Shown here piece after piece: positions 19,440 through 28,328 of a DNA stretch of 64,000 nucleotides. The stretch is from Palsa-513 sp036510225 (GTDB lineage Bacteria > Actinomycetota > Thermoleophilia > Solirubrobacterales > Solirubrobacteraceae), in contig DATCEH010000108.1 in NCBI GenBank assembly GCA_036510225.1, positions 1-64,000 on the forward strand, given 5' to 3'. The position numbers and the translations under genes are program-made. The notes under the pieces were generated by a model, which saw nothing but the letters and a program-made list of their open reading frames with translations, was not told where the DNA came from and ran no database searches. The stretch's first letter is position 1. Every line of letters begins with the position of its first letter.

Positions 19440-20536
19440 GCGCGCAGCGCACCGAGCACGCCCAGCGTCGCCTGAAGCATCCGCTCGGCGCTGAACGCCG
19501 CGGCGCGCGCGCGGCCCGACGCCGCCATCGCCCGCATCGCGTCCGGATGCTGGAGCGCCCAGGCCAGCTTGGCCGCCAGGTCCGCGCGGTCACCGCGGCG
19601 GTGCACGAGCCCGTCGACGCCGTCGCGCACGACCTCCGGCGTGCCGCCCGCGTCGGAGGCCACGATGGGCACCCCGTGGGCCAGCGCCTCCAGCAGCGCG
19701 AAGGGCAACCCCTCCGCGTGGCTGGGCAACACGAACAGGTCGGCCCCATCGAGGATCGACCCGACGTCGCGCCGGTGGCCGAGCAGCCGGACGTCGAGAC
19801 TGCCGTGGGCGATCGTCGCCTCGAGCGCCGCGCGACCGTCTCCGTCGCCGACCCACACAAACGTGACGTCGGGATGGCGTGCCACCGCTGCCAGCAGGTC
19901 GGCGTGGCCCTTCTGGGGATCCAGGCGCGCGACGGTCACGACCACGCGCGCCGTGGCGGCCAGGCCGAGCTCGGCGCGCAACATCTTCCGCGCGACAGGG
20001 TCACGCGCCACGGGCTCGGGCCCGCCGTTGGGGATGACCTCCACGTCGGCGACCCCGAAGGAGCGTCGCACGGCCCGGGCGCTCTGCTCGCTGACCGCGA
20101 CCCAGCGCTGGCGCCGTTGGGCCCACCGGCACCAGCGGACCCAGCGCCCCGGCGACACGACCTCGGGCGCGAGCTGGAAGACGACGGCGGCCGGCACCCG
20201 CGCCACCGCGCAGGCGATCAGATTGCCCAGGCCGAGCAGCGGCCACGGCAGCACGACGAGCGCGACCGCAGGCCGCACGCGTGCGAGCGCGGCGAGCGTG
20301 GCGACGGCCTGCCCGGGCACGCCCCAGCGCCGCCACCCCCGCACCGGCACGTCGAGCAGGGCGACGCCCGGCAGCTGCCGCGCGTCGGCGGCGAGACTGC
20401 GCGTCGCGTCGGTCACCTCCAAGGCGACCGTGACGTGCCAGCCGGCTGCGGCGGCCGCGCGTGCCGTCGTCAACACGTACTCCTCCGCGCCGCCGCGACT
20501 CGGCGTCGGGGTGACGACGAGCAGCCGCGTCATCAT
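19433..20536 (-). CDS. Glycosyltransferase, GT4 family
   Basis: A 367-residue GT-B enzyme with the full GT4 signature: N-terminal PTPSRGGAEEYVLTTARAAA; VVTVARLDPQKGHADLLAAV near 210; and FVLPSHAEGLPFALLEALAH with the conserved E(x7)E near 290. It takes a nucleotide sugar and extends a lipid-linked glycan. The ATG at 20536 overlaps the methyltransferase stop (ATGA). It is the last gene of the five-gene leftward operon that begins at 24720. Confidence 0.93.
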   Translation of the reverse strand: MMTRLLVVTPTPSRGGAEEYVLTTARAAAAAGWHVTVALEVTDATRSLAADARQLPGVALLDVPVRGWRRWGVPGQAVATLAALARVRPAVALVVLPWPLLGLGNLIACAVARVPAAVVFQLAPEVVSPGRWVRWCRWAQRRQRWVAVSEQSARAVRRSFGVADVEVIPNGGPEPVARDPVARKMLRAELGLAATARVVVTVARLDPQKGHADLLAAVARHPDVTFVWVGDGDGRAALEATIAHGSLDVRLLGHRRDVGSILDGADLFVLPSHAEGLPFALLEALAHGVPIVASDAGGTPEVVRDGVDGLVHRRGDRADLAAKLAWALQHPDAMRAMAASGRARAAAFSAERMLQATLGVLGALRAQ

Positions 20537-21225
20537 GATGCGGGACGCACCGCCACGCAGCAGTAGCCCAGCGGTAGCAGGCGCCGGCCGTCGAGGTCGT
20601 CGAAGCGGGGCAGCAGCACCACCACGGCCCTCAGCAGCCGGTCGGCCACGATGCGCCGCCGCCGGGACCCCGTGTCGGCCCACAGCCCCGCGCGCGTCGT
20701 ACGTGCCAGCCCGGCGAGCGTCGTGAAGGCGCCGTTGCGCGGCGCGATCGACTCGACGCGGAAGCCCGCCTCAACGAACAGGTGGGCCAGCCCGTGCACC
20801 GTGTAGCGGTAATAGTCGTGGGGCTCCTCGTGCAACTCCCACGCGAGCGGCGCCGTCAGGAACAGCCGCCCGCCCGGCCGCAGCACCCGCCGCAGCTCGC
20901 CGAGGACGGCGAGCGGCTCGGCGACGTGCTCAAGCGCCTGGGTGCACAGCACGGCGTCAAACGTCTCATCGTCGAGCGGCAGCGCGGCAAGCGAGCCGAG
21001 CACGTCGGCCCCGGCCGCCGCGTGCGGCGAGCGCTCCCAGTCGGTGGTGACGTAGTCGCAGTGCGCGAAGAGCTCGCGGTACGGGGCGCTGCCGGCGGCG
21101 GCGTCGAGCAGTCGCGCCCCCGGCGGCAGGCCAGCGGCGACCGACCGCACGAACACCAGCAGGCTGCGGCGCTCCTCGGGGAACTCCTCGACGAACGCGC
21201 GCAACGCGCCAGAGAGGCCAGTCAT
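20533..21225 (-). CDS. SAM-dependent methyltransferase
   Basis: A 230-residue class I methyltransferase. Motif I reads LLDAAAGSAPYRELF near residue 40, the post-I acidic region is VTTDWERS, and motif IV FDAVLCTQALEHV near 88 is followed by LRRVLRPGGRLFLTAPLAWE. EEPHDYYRYTVHGL is common in sugar and lipid-linked glycan methyltransferases. ATGA overlaps at both ends tie it to the flippase and glycosyltransferase genes. A role in methylating a sugar residue is inferred from context. Confidence 0.9.
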   Translation of the reverse strand: MTGLSGALRAFVEEFPEERRSLLVFVRSVAAGLPPGARLLDAAAGSAPYRELFAHCDYVTTDWERSPHAAAGADVLGSLAALPLDDETFDAVLCTQALEHVAEPLAVLGELRRVLRPGGRLFLTAPLAWELHEEPHDYYRYTVHGLAHLFVEAGFRVESIAPRNGAFTTLAGLARTTRAGLWADTGSRRRRIVADRLLRAVVVLLPRFDDLDGRRLLPLGYCCVAVRPAS

Positions 21226-22712
21226 CGCGGCGCCAGCGCCGATCGCACCGTCATCGCCACCGTGGCGACGGCCGACCGGGCGGCCACCCGGTCGACCACG
21301 TACAGCACCGCCGCGAAGCCGAGCAGCCCGATCGCGCCGCCCGCGACGGTCGCCGGCCCGAGCGGCCCGATGTGGGCTGCGGCCAGCCAGGCCATCGCGC
21401 CGACCGGCACAGCCACGAGTGTCGGCGCCACCAGCGGGCGCACGACCCCGATCCGGTACCGCCGCTGGGCGCGCTGCCCCAACACGATCCCCTCGACGGT
21501 CGCCGACGCGAACACGCTCAGCCCCAGCGCCGTCAGCCCGAGCACGGGATACAGCGCCAGGCCGACCGTCAGCGCCGCGATCGTGTGCAGCACCGCGCCG
21601 CGCAGCACCGTGCCCGCGTCGCCCTCGGCGAACAGCAGCCCCGCGACCGATACCGAGATCGGCCCGCCGACCAGCAGCCCCGCGCAGGCCCAGGGCAGGA
21701 TGTCGACGATCCCGTGCCAGGCGTGGTCGAACAGCAACGGCACGAGCGCCGGCGTCGCGCCCACCAGCGGGCACATGATCGCCGCCGTGATGACGGCCGA
21801 GATCCCGAGCATCCGCTCGCCTGCCGGGCGCGGATCCTCGCCGGCCTCGATCAGGCGCGCCATGCCGGGAAACGTCACGCGCCACAGGGACTCGAACAAC
21901 AGAAACGGCACCTGGATGAACCGGTAGGCCATCGTCCACACGCCGAGCGTGCCCACGCCGGCGACCGCCGCGACCCCGACGTTCATCCCCTGGTCACGCA
22001 GCAGGTTCATCGCGCTGATCGCCTGAAAGCGCGCGCCGAAGGCCAGCAGCGGCCGGACCGAGTCGAGCCCGCGCCGCGGCCGCAGCACCCGCACGGGCGC
22101 CAGGGTCAGCGCCAGCGCCGTGCCGACGAGCACTTGCACGACGCAGCCCCCGGCCAGCGCCCACACGCCCGCGCCGAGCGCCGCCGCCGGGATCGCCGTC
22201 ACCAGATAGGCCACCGAACCGGCGACGTCGATCGTCGCCAGCCGGTCGAAGCACAGGTTTCGCTCAAGGTGGATCGTGCTCGCAACGCCGAAGACGGTCA
22301 CGCACGCCGTGCTCGTCATCAGGGCGACGACCCATCCGGTGCGGCCGAACAGCGGCGCGATTCCGACCGCGACCGCGGTCAGCACCAGCGCGATCAGCAG
22401 CTGCAGCGCCAGCAGCTGGCCGAGCACGCGCGGCGTCGGCGCGTGATCGCCGCGGATGAGCGCCGCCCCGAGCCCACCGTCCGAGACCAACCCGATGAAC
22501 ACGATGATCGCCGCGCCGATGGCCACCTCCCCGAAGTCGGCGGGCGCCAGGAGCGCGGCGAGCACGACGTTGCCCGCGAAGCCCAGCACGCGGACGCCGA
22601 CCCCGCGCGCCACCAGCAGCACAGCGCCAGCGTGTGCCCGGCGCCGTACCTCCGCAGGCTCGAGCCGCTGGGCCGCGCCGGTCTCTGGCGGGTCCTCGGA
22701 CAACCCGGTCAT
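21222..22712 (-). CDS. Lipopolysaccharide/teichoic-type flippase (Wzx, MOP superfamily)
   Basis: A 496-residue membrane protein with 12-14 hydrophobic segments. It begins with VLLVARGVGVRVLGFAGNVV and continues with LAPADFGEVAIGAAIIVF, the pattern of the polysaccharide transporter family that flips undecaprenyl-linked repeat units. ATG at 22712 overlaps the stop of the upstream GT2 gene, and its own stop overlaps the methyltransferase start. Together with the polymerase-like protein and the Wzz-kinase this gives a complete Wzx/Wzy-type system. Confidence 0.92.
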   Translation of the reverse strand: MTGLSEDPPETGAAQRLEPAEVRRRAHAGAVLLVARGVGVRVLGFAGNVVLAALLAPADFGEVAIGAAIIVFIGLVSDGGLGAALIRGDHAPTPRVLGQLLALQLLIALVLTAVAVGIAPLFGRTGWVVALMTSTACVTVFGVASTIHLERNLCFDRLATIDVAGSVAYLVTAIPAAALGAGVWALAGGCVVQVLVGTALALTLAPVRVLRPRRGLDSVRPLLAFGARFQAISAMNLLRDQGMNVGVAAVAGVGTLGVWTMAYRFIQVPFLLFESLWRVTFPGMARLIEAGEDPRPAGERMLGISAVITAAIMCPLVGATPALVPLLFDHAWHGIVDILPWACAGLLVGGPISVSVAGLLFAEGDAGTVLRGAVLHTIAALTVGLALYPVLGLTALGLSVFASATVEGIVLGQRAQRRYRIGVVRPLVAPTLVAVPVGAMAWLAAAHIGPLGPATVAGGAIGLLGFAAVLYVVDRVAARSAVATVAMTVRSALAPR

Positions 22713-23716
22713 CGGTGCGGGGATTTCGGATGGCCGCGAGCCCTGTCGAGTGCGCGCTCGGCGTGCCGGTAATGCCCCTCGCGGCCGTCGGTCAGAAGGG
22801 CCAGGACCTCGGCCGCGGTCGCCGCCTTCTTGCGCGCGCGTGACCCCAGCCCCGGCACACCGCCGATCCCCCGCACGCCGCCGACCCTCCGCACCGCGCC
22901 GACGAAGCCGAGGGCGAGCCGCGCTGCCCGCAGCGCCTCGCGCTCGCCGTGCCACTTGCCGACCGTCTCGAGTAACCCGAGCAGTCCCCAGCTGATCGCC
23001 GGCGCCGGCGCCGACAGGGACCCCTGCCCGCGGTGCACGACCCGCACCGCGTCGGTTCCGGTGACCGGCAGCCCCGCCCGTCGGTAGCGACGCGAGAGGT
23101 CGAGGTCCTCGCCGTAGAGGAAGAAGTCCTCGTCGAAGCCGCCGATCCGCAGGAACTCGTCACGCGCCACGAGCATCGCCGCCCCCGACACCCACGGACG
23201 CCGCGCGCCGGGCCGAATCCGGCGGTCCGCCGGCACCTCGGCCGGCACCAGGAACCAGATGACCAGCCACCGGAAGAGGTCCAGCCGCCAGCCGCGCTGC
23301 TCGTGGACGAGGCTCGCGAAGCGCCCGCGGCGCTCGACGGCGCAGCCCGCGAGCCCGAACGGCGCCCGCGCCAGCAGCCGCTGCAGCCCGGCGACACCCA
23401 CGATCGTCGCATCGGGGTTGAGCACGAGCACCCAGCGGCGTGCCGTGTGCGCGACGCCGAGGTTCACGCCCGCGCCGAAGCCGACGTTACCGTGCCCGGC
23501 GCACAGCCGTGACCGGTCGCCGACGACCGCCCGGGTCGCGTCGGTCGACTCATTGTCAACCACGATGACCTCGGCCGCGGGCAGCCAGCGTCGCAGCGAC
23601 GCCAGGCACGCGCCGATGACGTCGGCCGAGTTGTAGGTGACCACGACCACCGCGAGGTCGCGGCCCGCGTGCCGGGACTCCGCCTCCACCGCACACCACC
23701 GCGTGGCGTCCCTCAC
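22709..23716 (-). CDS. Glycosyltransferase, GT2 family (rhamnosyl-like)
   Basis: A 335-residue GT-A enzyme. It shows DLAVVVVTYNSADVIGACL, VIVVDNESTDATRAVV, LVLNPDATIVG (the DxD-like metal site) and WVSGAAMLVARDEFLRIGGF followed by FFLYGEDLDLSRRYRRAG, the ED motif of rhamnosyltransferase-type GT2s. Start is GTG at 23716, overlapping the upstream stop (GTGA). It probably adds a sugar to the lipid-linked repeat unit at the inner membrane face. Confidence 0.92.
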   Translation of the reverse strand: MRDATRWCAVEAESRHAGRDLAVVVVTYNSADVIGACLASLRRWLPAAEVIVVDNESTDATRAVVGDRSRLCAGHGNVGFGAGVNLGVAHTARRWVLVLNPDATIVGVAGLQRLLARAPFGLAGCAVERRGRFASLVHEQRGWRLDLFRWLVIWFLVPAEVPADRRIRPGARRPWVSGAAMLVARDEFLRIGGFDEDFFLYGEDLDLSRRYRRAGLPVTGTDAVRVVHRGQGSLSAPAPAISWGLLGLLETVGKWHGEREALRAARLALGFVGAVRRVGGVRGIGGVPGLGSRARKKAATAAEVLALLTDGREGHYRHAERALDRARGHPKSPHR

Positions 23717-24720
23717 CGGTGTCCGCAGGCCCGCGCGTAGACGGCGCGGATCCGCTCGTCGATGACCCGAACGTTTTGGGCCTCGGCGCAGAACCGTTGG
23801 CCGCGACGGCCGACGCGCTCGGCCGCCGCCGGATCGGCCAGCAGCTCGACGAGCGCATCGGCCAGCGCCTGCGCGTCGCCGACAGGCACCAGCGTGCCGC
23901 CCGCACTGATCGAGGGGATCGCGCCGACCGGGGTCGCGACGAACGGGCGGCCCGCGGCCATCGCCTCGGTGAGCATCATGGGCAACGCCTCCTGGCGCGA
24001 CGGCAGCGCCACCACGCGGCTGGCGTGCAGCAGCCGGCGCATCTCCTGGCGCCCGACCGCGCCGCGCAGTTCCATCCGCTCGCCCTGTATCGCGTGCTCG
24101 CCTGTGCGCGGACCTACGACAACGCAGCGGGCCTTCGGTCGCCGCGCGGCGACCAGCGGCCACGCGCGCTCGAGGACGTCGGCGCCCTTGCGCCGCCCGA
24201 CCTCGCCGCCGAAGAGGACGATTTCCGCCGTCTCAGCCGCCGGGAGCGCGTGCGTGTCGATCGGAGTGGGGTTGAGGACGAGCTCGACCGGCACCCCGGG
24301 CGCCAGCGTCGCGACTAACGCGCCGTCGGTCTCGCCTAGGACGACGATCGCGTCGGCCCGCCGCAGGACCCAGGCCACGAGGCGTCGCCGGCCGCGGGCC
24401 GACTCGGCGAACCGCGCCCCGTGAACCGCCACGACGACCGTGCCGCGGCCGAGGGAAGCCGCGGCGATGACGGCGCCCTCGCGGACGAATGAGCCCCCCT
24501 CGGAGACGTGAACGTGCGCGACGTCGTCGGATCTGAAGCGCACGACCCGCGCTACGGCCCGCAGCATGTGGGCGGCCGAGCGCACGCGCGACCCGGGGAT
24601 CCAGGTCGGGGCACAGCGGACTTCGTCGGCGCCGATCTGGTGCTCGGTGTAGGTCCGGATGACCGTCGCCATCCCGCCGACGTGCGCGATGCTCGGCCCG
24701 AAGTGGGTCGCACGCCTCAC
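23713..24720 (-). CDS. Glycosyltransferase, GT4 family
   Basis: A 335-residue GT-B enzyme: VSEGGSFVREG near 73, ADAIVVLGETDGALVATLA, then the donor half with EIVLFGGEVGRRKGADVLER near 175 and VVALPSRQEALPMMLTEAMA near 240. Start is GTG at 24720. It is the first gene of a tightly overlapping five-gene operon (GT4, GT2, flippase, methyltransferase, GT4). Acceptor and donor cannot be read from the sequence. Confidence 0.9.
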   Translation of the reverse strand: MRRATHFGPSIAHVGGMATVIRTYTEHQIGADEVRCAPTWIPGSRVRSAAHMLRAVARVVRFRSDDVAHVHVSEGGSFVREGAVIAAASLGRGTVVVAVHGARFAESARGRRRLVAWVLRRADAIVVLGETDGALVATLAPGVPVELVLNPTPIDTHALPAAETAEIVLFGGEVGRRKGADVLERAWPLVAARRPKARCVVVGPRTGEHAIQGERMELRGAVGRQEMRRLLHASRVVALPSRQEALPMMLTEAMAAGRPFVATPVGAIPSISAGGTLVPVGDAQALADALVELLADPAAAERVGRRGQRFCAEAQNVRVIDERIRAVYARACGHR

Positions 24721-25142
24721 CGCGGCCGGTCGGGCTCAGGCATGGCCGCGGCGCCCCGCCCATGCCGAGCAGGGCGGCAACCGCCCGGCAGGCCGACAGC
24801 CGGCCCGCAGACCTCGCGGCGACCCGGGCGCCGGGGCCGCGCATCGACGTGATGGCCCCCCTGCCCCCCGGCTGCTTGTGGGCGTTGTCCGTGCACGGGT
24901 AAGTGCCTCTCCTGGCGCGCCGATCCTAGCCGATCCGGTAATGCCCGCCAGGGGGCGGGCACGCGACTCAACCTTCGTCCGGTCGACGCTGCGGGCAACC
25001 GCGATACCTGCTCCGGGCTAAGCTGGGCGCGATGCTCGGAGCGATCGGAGACGTTGGTGGCGATCGCCAACGGCCGACGACGCAGTCGAGATCGCATCGG
25101 TGCGAGCTCATCCGGTGGTCACGCGGCGGATGACCGCTGGCG
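24721..25142. promoter_or_regulatory. Divergent control region inside the polysaccharide locus
   Basis: About 420 bases between the leftward five-gene operon and a rightward glycosyltransferase, with no protein-like frame. GCCCGCC and GGCGGGC around AGGG (24943-24960) can form a 7-bp hairpin. The region must contain promoters in both directions, but I could not place -10/-35 boxes. Confidence 0.4.
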
Positions 25143-26261
25143 ATGAGTGATCGCGCTTGCGCGCTGCGCGTGGCGTTGGTGATCGGGGAGGTCGCGGGGG
25201 GCGGTGCGGAACGGGCGGTCTGGGCGTGGGCCCAGGAGCTAGTCGCGTGGGTCGACGCCGTGTCGGTGTACACGTTTGACCCCGCCGTGACCGGCAGCGT
25301 CGACACGCGGTCGGTGGCGCACCGTAACTTTCGGTGGCGCAGCAGGCTGACCAAGCCGATCGAGCTGGCCCTCCGGCTCAGGAGAGCCATGCGATCCGAC
25401 GGCGTCGGTGTCGTCGTCAGCTCGACCTCGTACCCGAATCTCGTCGTGCTGCTCGCGAGCAGGCTCCTGCCGACCTCACAGCGGCCCGCCGTGATCATCG
25501 TCGAACACAACGTGGCGTCTGTGCTGTTGGCCCAGCAAGGCAGGGCGGCGCGGATGCAGCTCGTGCTGGCACGGCGGTGCTACCGCGCGGCCGACGCGGC
25601 GATCGGTGTCTCACACGCGGTGGTGGCGGATCTGGTCGGCGGGCTGCGAGTGGCTCACGAGCACGCGTTCTTCGTGCCCAACCCTGTCGCGGCGCGTCGG
25701 CAGCGGCACGTGCGCGTGCCTGACGACGGGACGTTGCGAATCGGGTTCGTCGGGCGCGTCACGGCACAGAAGCTCCCGCTCAGGCTGGTCGACTGCGCTC
25801 GCGCGCTGCGCAGGCGCGGCGTCGACGCGAGGTTGATCGTCGTGGGCAACGGAGAACTCGACGGCCGGCTCGCGGCCTACGCGGCGGCGCACGGCATCGC
25901 GGCGCGCCATGTCGGCTGGACGGCGGACTGGACGGTCCACGCCCAGGAGATGAACGTGCTGCTCCTGCCGTCCTCGGTCGAGGGCTTCGGAAACGTGCTC
26001 GTCGAAGCCGCAGCGGCAGGGATCCCCGCCGTCGCACCCTCGACCGCGCTGGGCGTGGCCGATGCCATCCTGCCCGGCATCACCGGGGAGCTTGCGATCT
26101 CCGGCGACGCGGACCACCTCGCCGACGCAGTGCTGGAGGCTGCCCGCCGCCCCCTCGACGCCGCGATCATCGATGGGTGGCTGAACCACTTCTCCAGCGA
26201 AGCGAGCGCGCGGATCCTGATCGAGGTGATCCGCCACACGGTTCGCGCGCGGCCTTCGTAG
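25143..26261 (+). CDS. Glycosyltransferase, GT4 family
   Basis: A 372-residue GT-B enzyme with GEVAGGGAERAVWAWAQEL at the N-terminus, VIIVEHNVASVL, and the donor half RIGFVGRVTAQKLPLRLVDC near 200. VLLLPSSVEGFGNVLVEAAA follows near 280 with its E(x7)E-type pair, then GVADAILPGITGELA. Transcribed alone to the right, away from the main operon. ATG at 25143. Confidence 0.92.
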   Translation: MSDRACALRVALVIGEVAGGGAERAVWAWAQELVAWVDAVSVYTFDPAVTGSVDTRSVAHRNFRWRSRLTKPIELALRLRRAMRSDGVGVVVSSTSYPNLVVLLASRLLPTSQRPAVIIVEHNVASVLLAQQGRAARMQLVLARRCYRAADAAIGVSHAVVADLVGGLRVAHEHAFFVPNPVAARRQRHVRVPDDGTLRIGFVGRVTAQKLPLRLVDCARALRRRGVDARLIVVGNGELDGRLAAYAAAHGIAARHVGWTADWTVHAQEMNVLLLPSSVEGFGNVLVEAAAAGIPAVAPSTALGVADAILPGITGELAISGDADHLADAVLEAARRPLDAAIIDGWLNHFSSEASARILIEVIRHTVRARPS

Positions 26262-26394
26262 AACCGGCGAGGACGATCGGCGGCCCGTCCAGCCGAGGGG
26301 CTGACAGGTCGGTCCTGGAGCGGCAGCCGATCGATTTCCGGAGAGACGGGCGCGCCTTCGCTCGTCCCCGCAGAGCGTCAGGAGCCGGGCGACG

Positions 26395-27258
26395 TCAGTC
26401 ACGTTCTGCGGGCACGACCTTGGCGAGCCCACTCCGGCGCGCCCACGCCGACGACGCCAGCAGCCTGAGGGCGAAGGGAGTGCCCTCCAACAGGTAGCGA
26501 CGGCCAAGGCGTCGCGGCTCCTGGGCGAGGCGGTGCAGCCACTCCAGACCGGCCCGTTGCACCCAGCGGGGGGCCCGACGCGCGTCGCCGCAGACGAAGC
26601 TGAACGAGAACCCGAGCCCGAGAAACCAGGTCGCCGGCAGGGCAGCGCGGAGTCCGGCGACCAACTCGGTGGCTTTGGCGAACGGGAGTCCGACGTAGAC
26701 GAAGTCGGGCTGCGCGTCCACGAGCGCCGCGGTGATCCGGGCGATCGCTCGCGGATCCTCCTCGAAGCCGAACGCCGGGCAGTGCGTGCCGGCGATGCGC
26801 AGCCCGCGGGTGCGGCCGGCGAGGACGACGGCCGCGGCTTCCGCGGTCCCGGCGTTGCCACCGAGCAAGAAGAGAGATCGGCCGCTGCGGGCGGCGGCTT
26901 CCGACAGCGAGACGATGAGGTCTGAGCCGGTGACCCGCGCGGGCAGCGGTGTGCCCCGCAGGCGGCTGGCCCACAGCAGCGGCATGCCGTCCGCGACGCG
27001 AACCTCGGCGGCGCGCGCCTGCCTCATGAGCCGTGCGCTGAGGTTGACCCTCCGCAGCTGATCCAGGTTCGCGGTGACGACGTAGCCGCCCCGCCCGGCC
27101 CGGGACTCGGTGATGAGGTGGTCGATGAGCGTCTCCGGGGTGTGGGCGTCAAGCTCGAGCCCGAGCAGCGTGACCGTGCCCGGAGCGCCTTCCGGCACCC
27201 AGGCCCCGCATTCCCCGCTCCGCGACAGACGTCGCAGATACATTGATGACCAGACCAT
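26395..27258 (-). CDS. WecG/TagA/CpsF family glycosyltransferase (GT26)
   Basis: A 287-residue GT26 enzyme: VTLLGLELDAHTPETLIDHL near 30, VVTANLDQLRRVN, VRVADGMPLLWASRLRG, ARVTGSDLI, LFLLGGNAGTAEAAA and FVYVGLPFAKATE are consecutive family blocks. Members transfer N-acetylmannosamine or related sugars to lipid-linked GlcNAc. A CGGAG ribosome-binding site precedes ATG 27258. The frame stays open upstream into a relaxase remnant, giving a misleading 449-codon chimera. It closes the polysaccharide locus, convergent with the preceding glycosyltransferase. Confidence 0.9.
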   Translation of the reverse strand: MVWSSMYLRRLSRSGECGAWVPEGAPGTVTLLGLELDAHTPETLIDHLITESRAGRGGYVVTANLDQLRRVNLSARLMRQARAAEVRVADGMPLLWASRLRGTPLPARVTGSDLIVSLSEAAARSGRSLFLLGGNAGTAEAAAVVLAGRTRGLRIAGTHCPAFGFEEDPRAIARITAALVDAQPDFVYVGLPFAKATELVAGLRAALPATWFLGLGFSFSFVCGDARRAPRWVQRAGLEWLHRLAQEPRRLGRRYLLEGTPFALRLLASSAWARRSGLAKVVPAERD

Positions 27259-27428
27259 TCGCGCGCTCCGTTTCGGCCGTCCGCTGAGCGATCGTAGCCT
27301 CACGAGACGCGGCCGGGTGAGAATCTTGGCCGTGCGAATGGGGGCGTGTCCCGTTGCGGCACTGACGTAGGCCAGTCGATGGCACCGGCGACCATCGAGA
27401 TCGCGCTCATTGCTGCGACAGATCACGC

Positions 27429-28073
27429 GGTCACCGACCGCGACCACCTCCGCCCCCACCCGCGCCGCATGCGCGAGCAGCCGCTCGCTCTGCCTCGTTG
27501 ACGCCATCCCCGCCTCGTCAAAGATCACGACCGCACCGGCCGGGCGGTCGCGGCCGTGGTCGATGCCGAACATGCGGCTGTCGAGCGTCCGTGACGGGAT
27601 CCCGGCCTGCTCGGCGAGCCCTCGCGCTGCTCTCGCCGATGGGGCGACGCCGATCACGGTGTGGCCGGCCTTCTCGTAGACCTCGCGCAGCACGCCGGCG
27701 GTGTGGGTCTTGCCGGTGCCGGCCAGCGCCTCGATCACATCCACACCATTGCCAGAGCCGGTGACCCGCCGGACGGCCGCCGCCTGACCGGCGTTCAGAT
27801 GGCGGTCGCTGCGTCGACCTGCATTTCGTCGGCGCCCAGCCGCTCGGTCGCGTTGGCCATGACCTGATCGACGAGGTCCCGGTCAAGGCCGTGCTCGGCG
27901 GCCCGAGCGGTGATCTCCTCTCGCCAGGTGTGCGTGTCGATCCCGTACTCCTTGCGGCCGCGTGTCGCGATCGCGCCGAACGTAGAGCGCTCCGCCCGCG
28001 ACAGCGACCGGCCCAATTCCGACTCGCGCGGCTCGACCGCGGCCTGCACCTCGGCGCGGCGCTGCGAGAACAC
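27429..28073 (-). pseudogene. Remnant of a MobF/TraA-type relaxase-helicase
   Basis: Two pieces in different frames match consecutive parts of a conjugative relaxase. The piece at 28073-27795 contains FSQRRAEVQAAV and YGIDTHTWREEITARA, as between the relaxase and helicase domains. After a one-base frame change near 27797 comes LNAGQAAAVRRVTGSGNGVD, Walker A LAGTGKTHTAG, and Walker B VVIFDEAGMAST. Homology stops near VVAVGD. The relaxase active-site half and the rest of the helicase are gone. It is a dead fragment of a conjugative element at the edge of the polysaccharide locus. Confidence 0.75.
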
Positions 28074-28328
28074 GCGCAGCTAGCCGCTCGCCCTCGCGAC
28101 GGCCGTGGACCGCCGCCTCCCCTCCGGCGCCCTGATTCGCGCCGCGTCCCCGCCGCTGATCCTCGCCACCGAGCTCGCTGCCTGGGAGGGCCGCGGCCAC
28201 GGCGACCTACTGCGGAGCCTCGCCGTCCACGACATCCGCCCTCGAGACTTTCCGCCAGGTCGGCGCCCCGCGTCCGGCGGCGCCGTCCAGTGCCCACCGT
28301 CGTGGCGGTCCGAGCGCTCCGGCGAGCG

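Noticed and set aside
24717..25097. 126-codon minus-strand frame upstream of the GT4 operon
   Set aside because: Arg/Pro/Ala-rich, with no domain or ribosome-binding site; it occupies the divergent promoter region.
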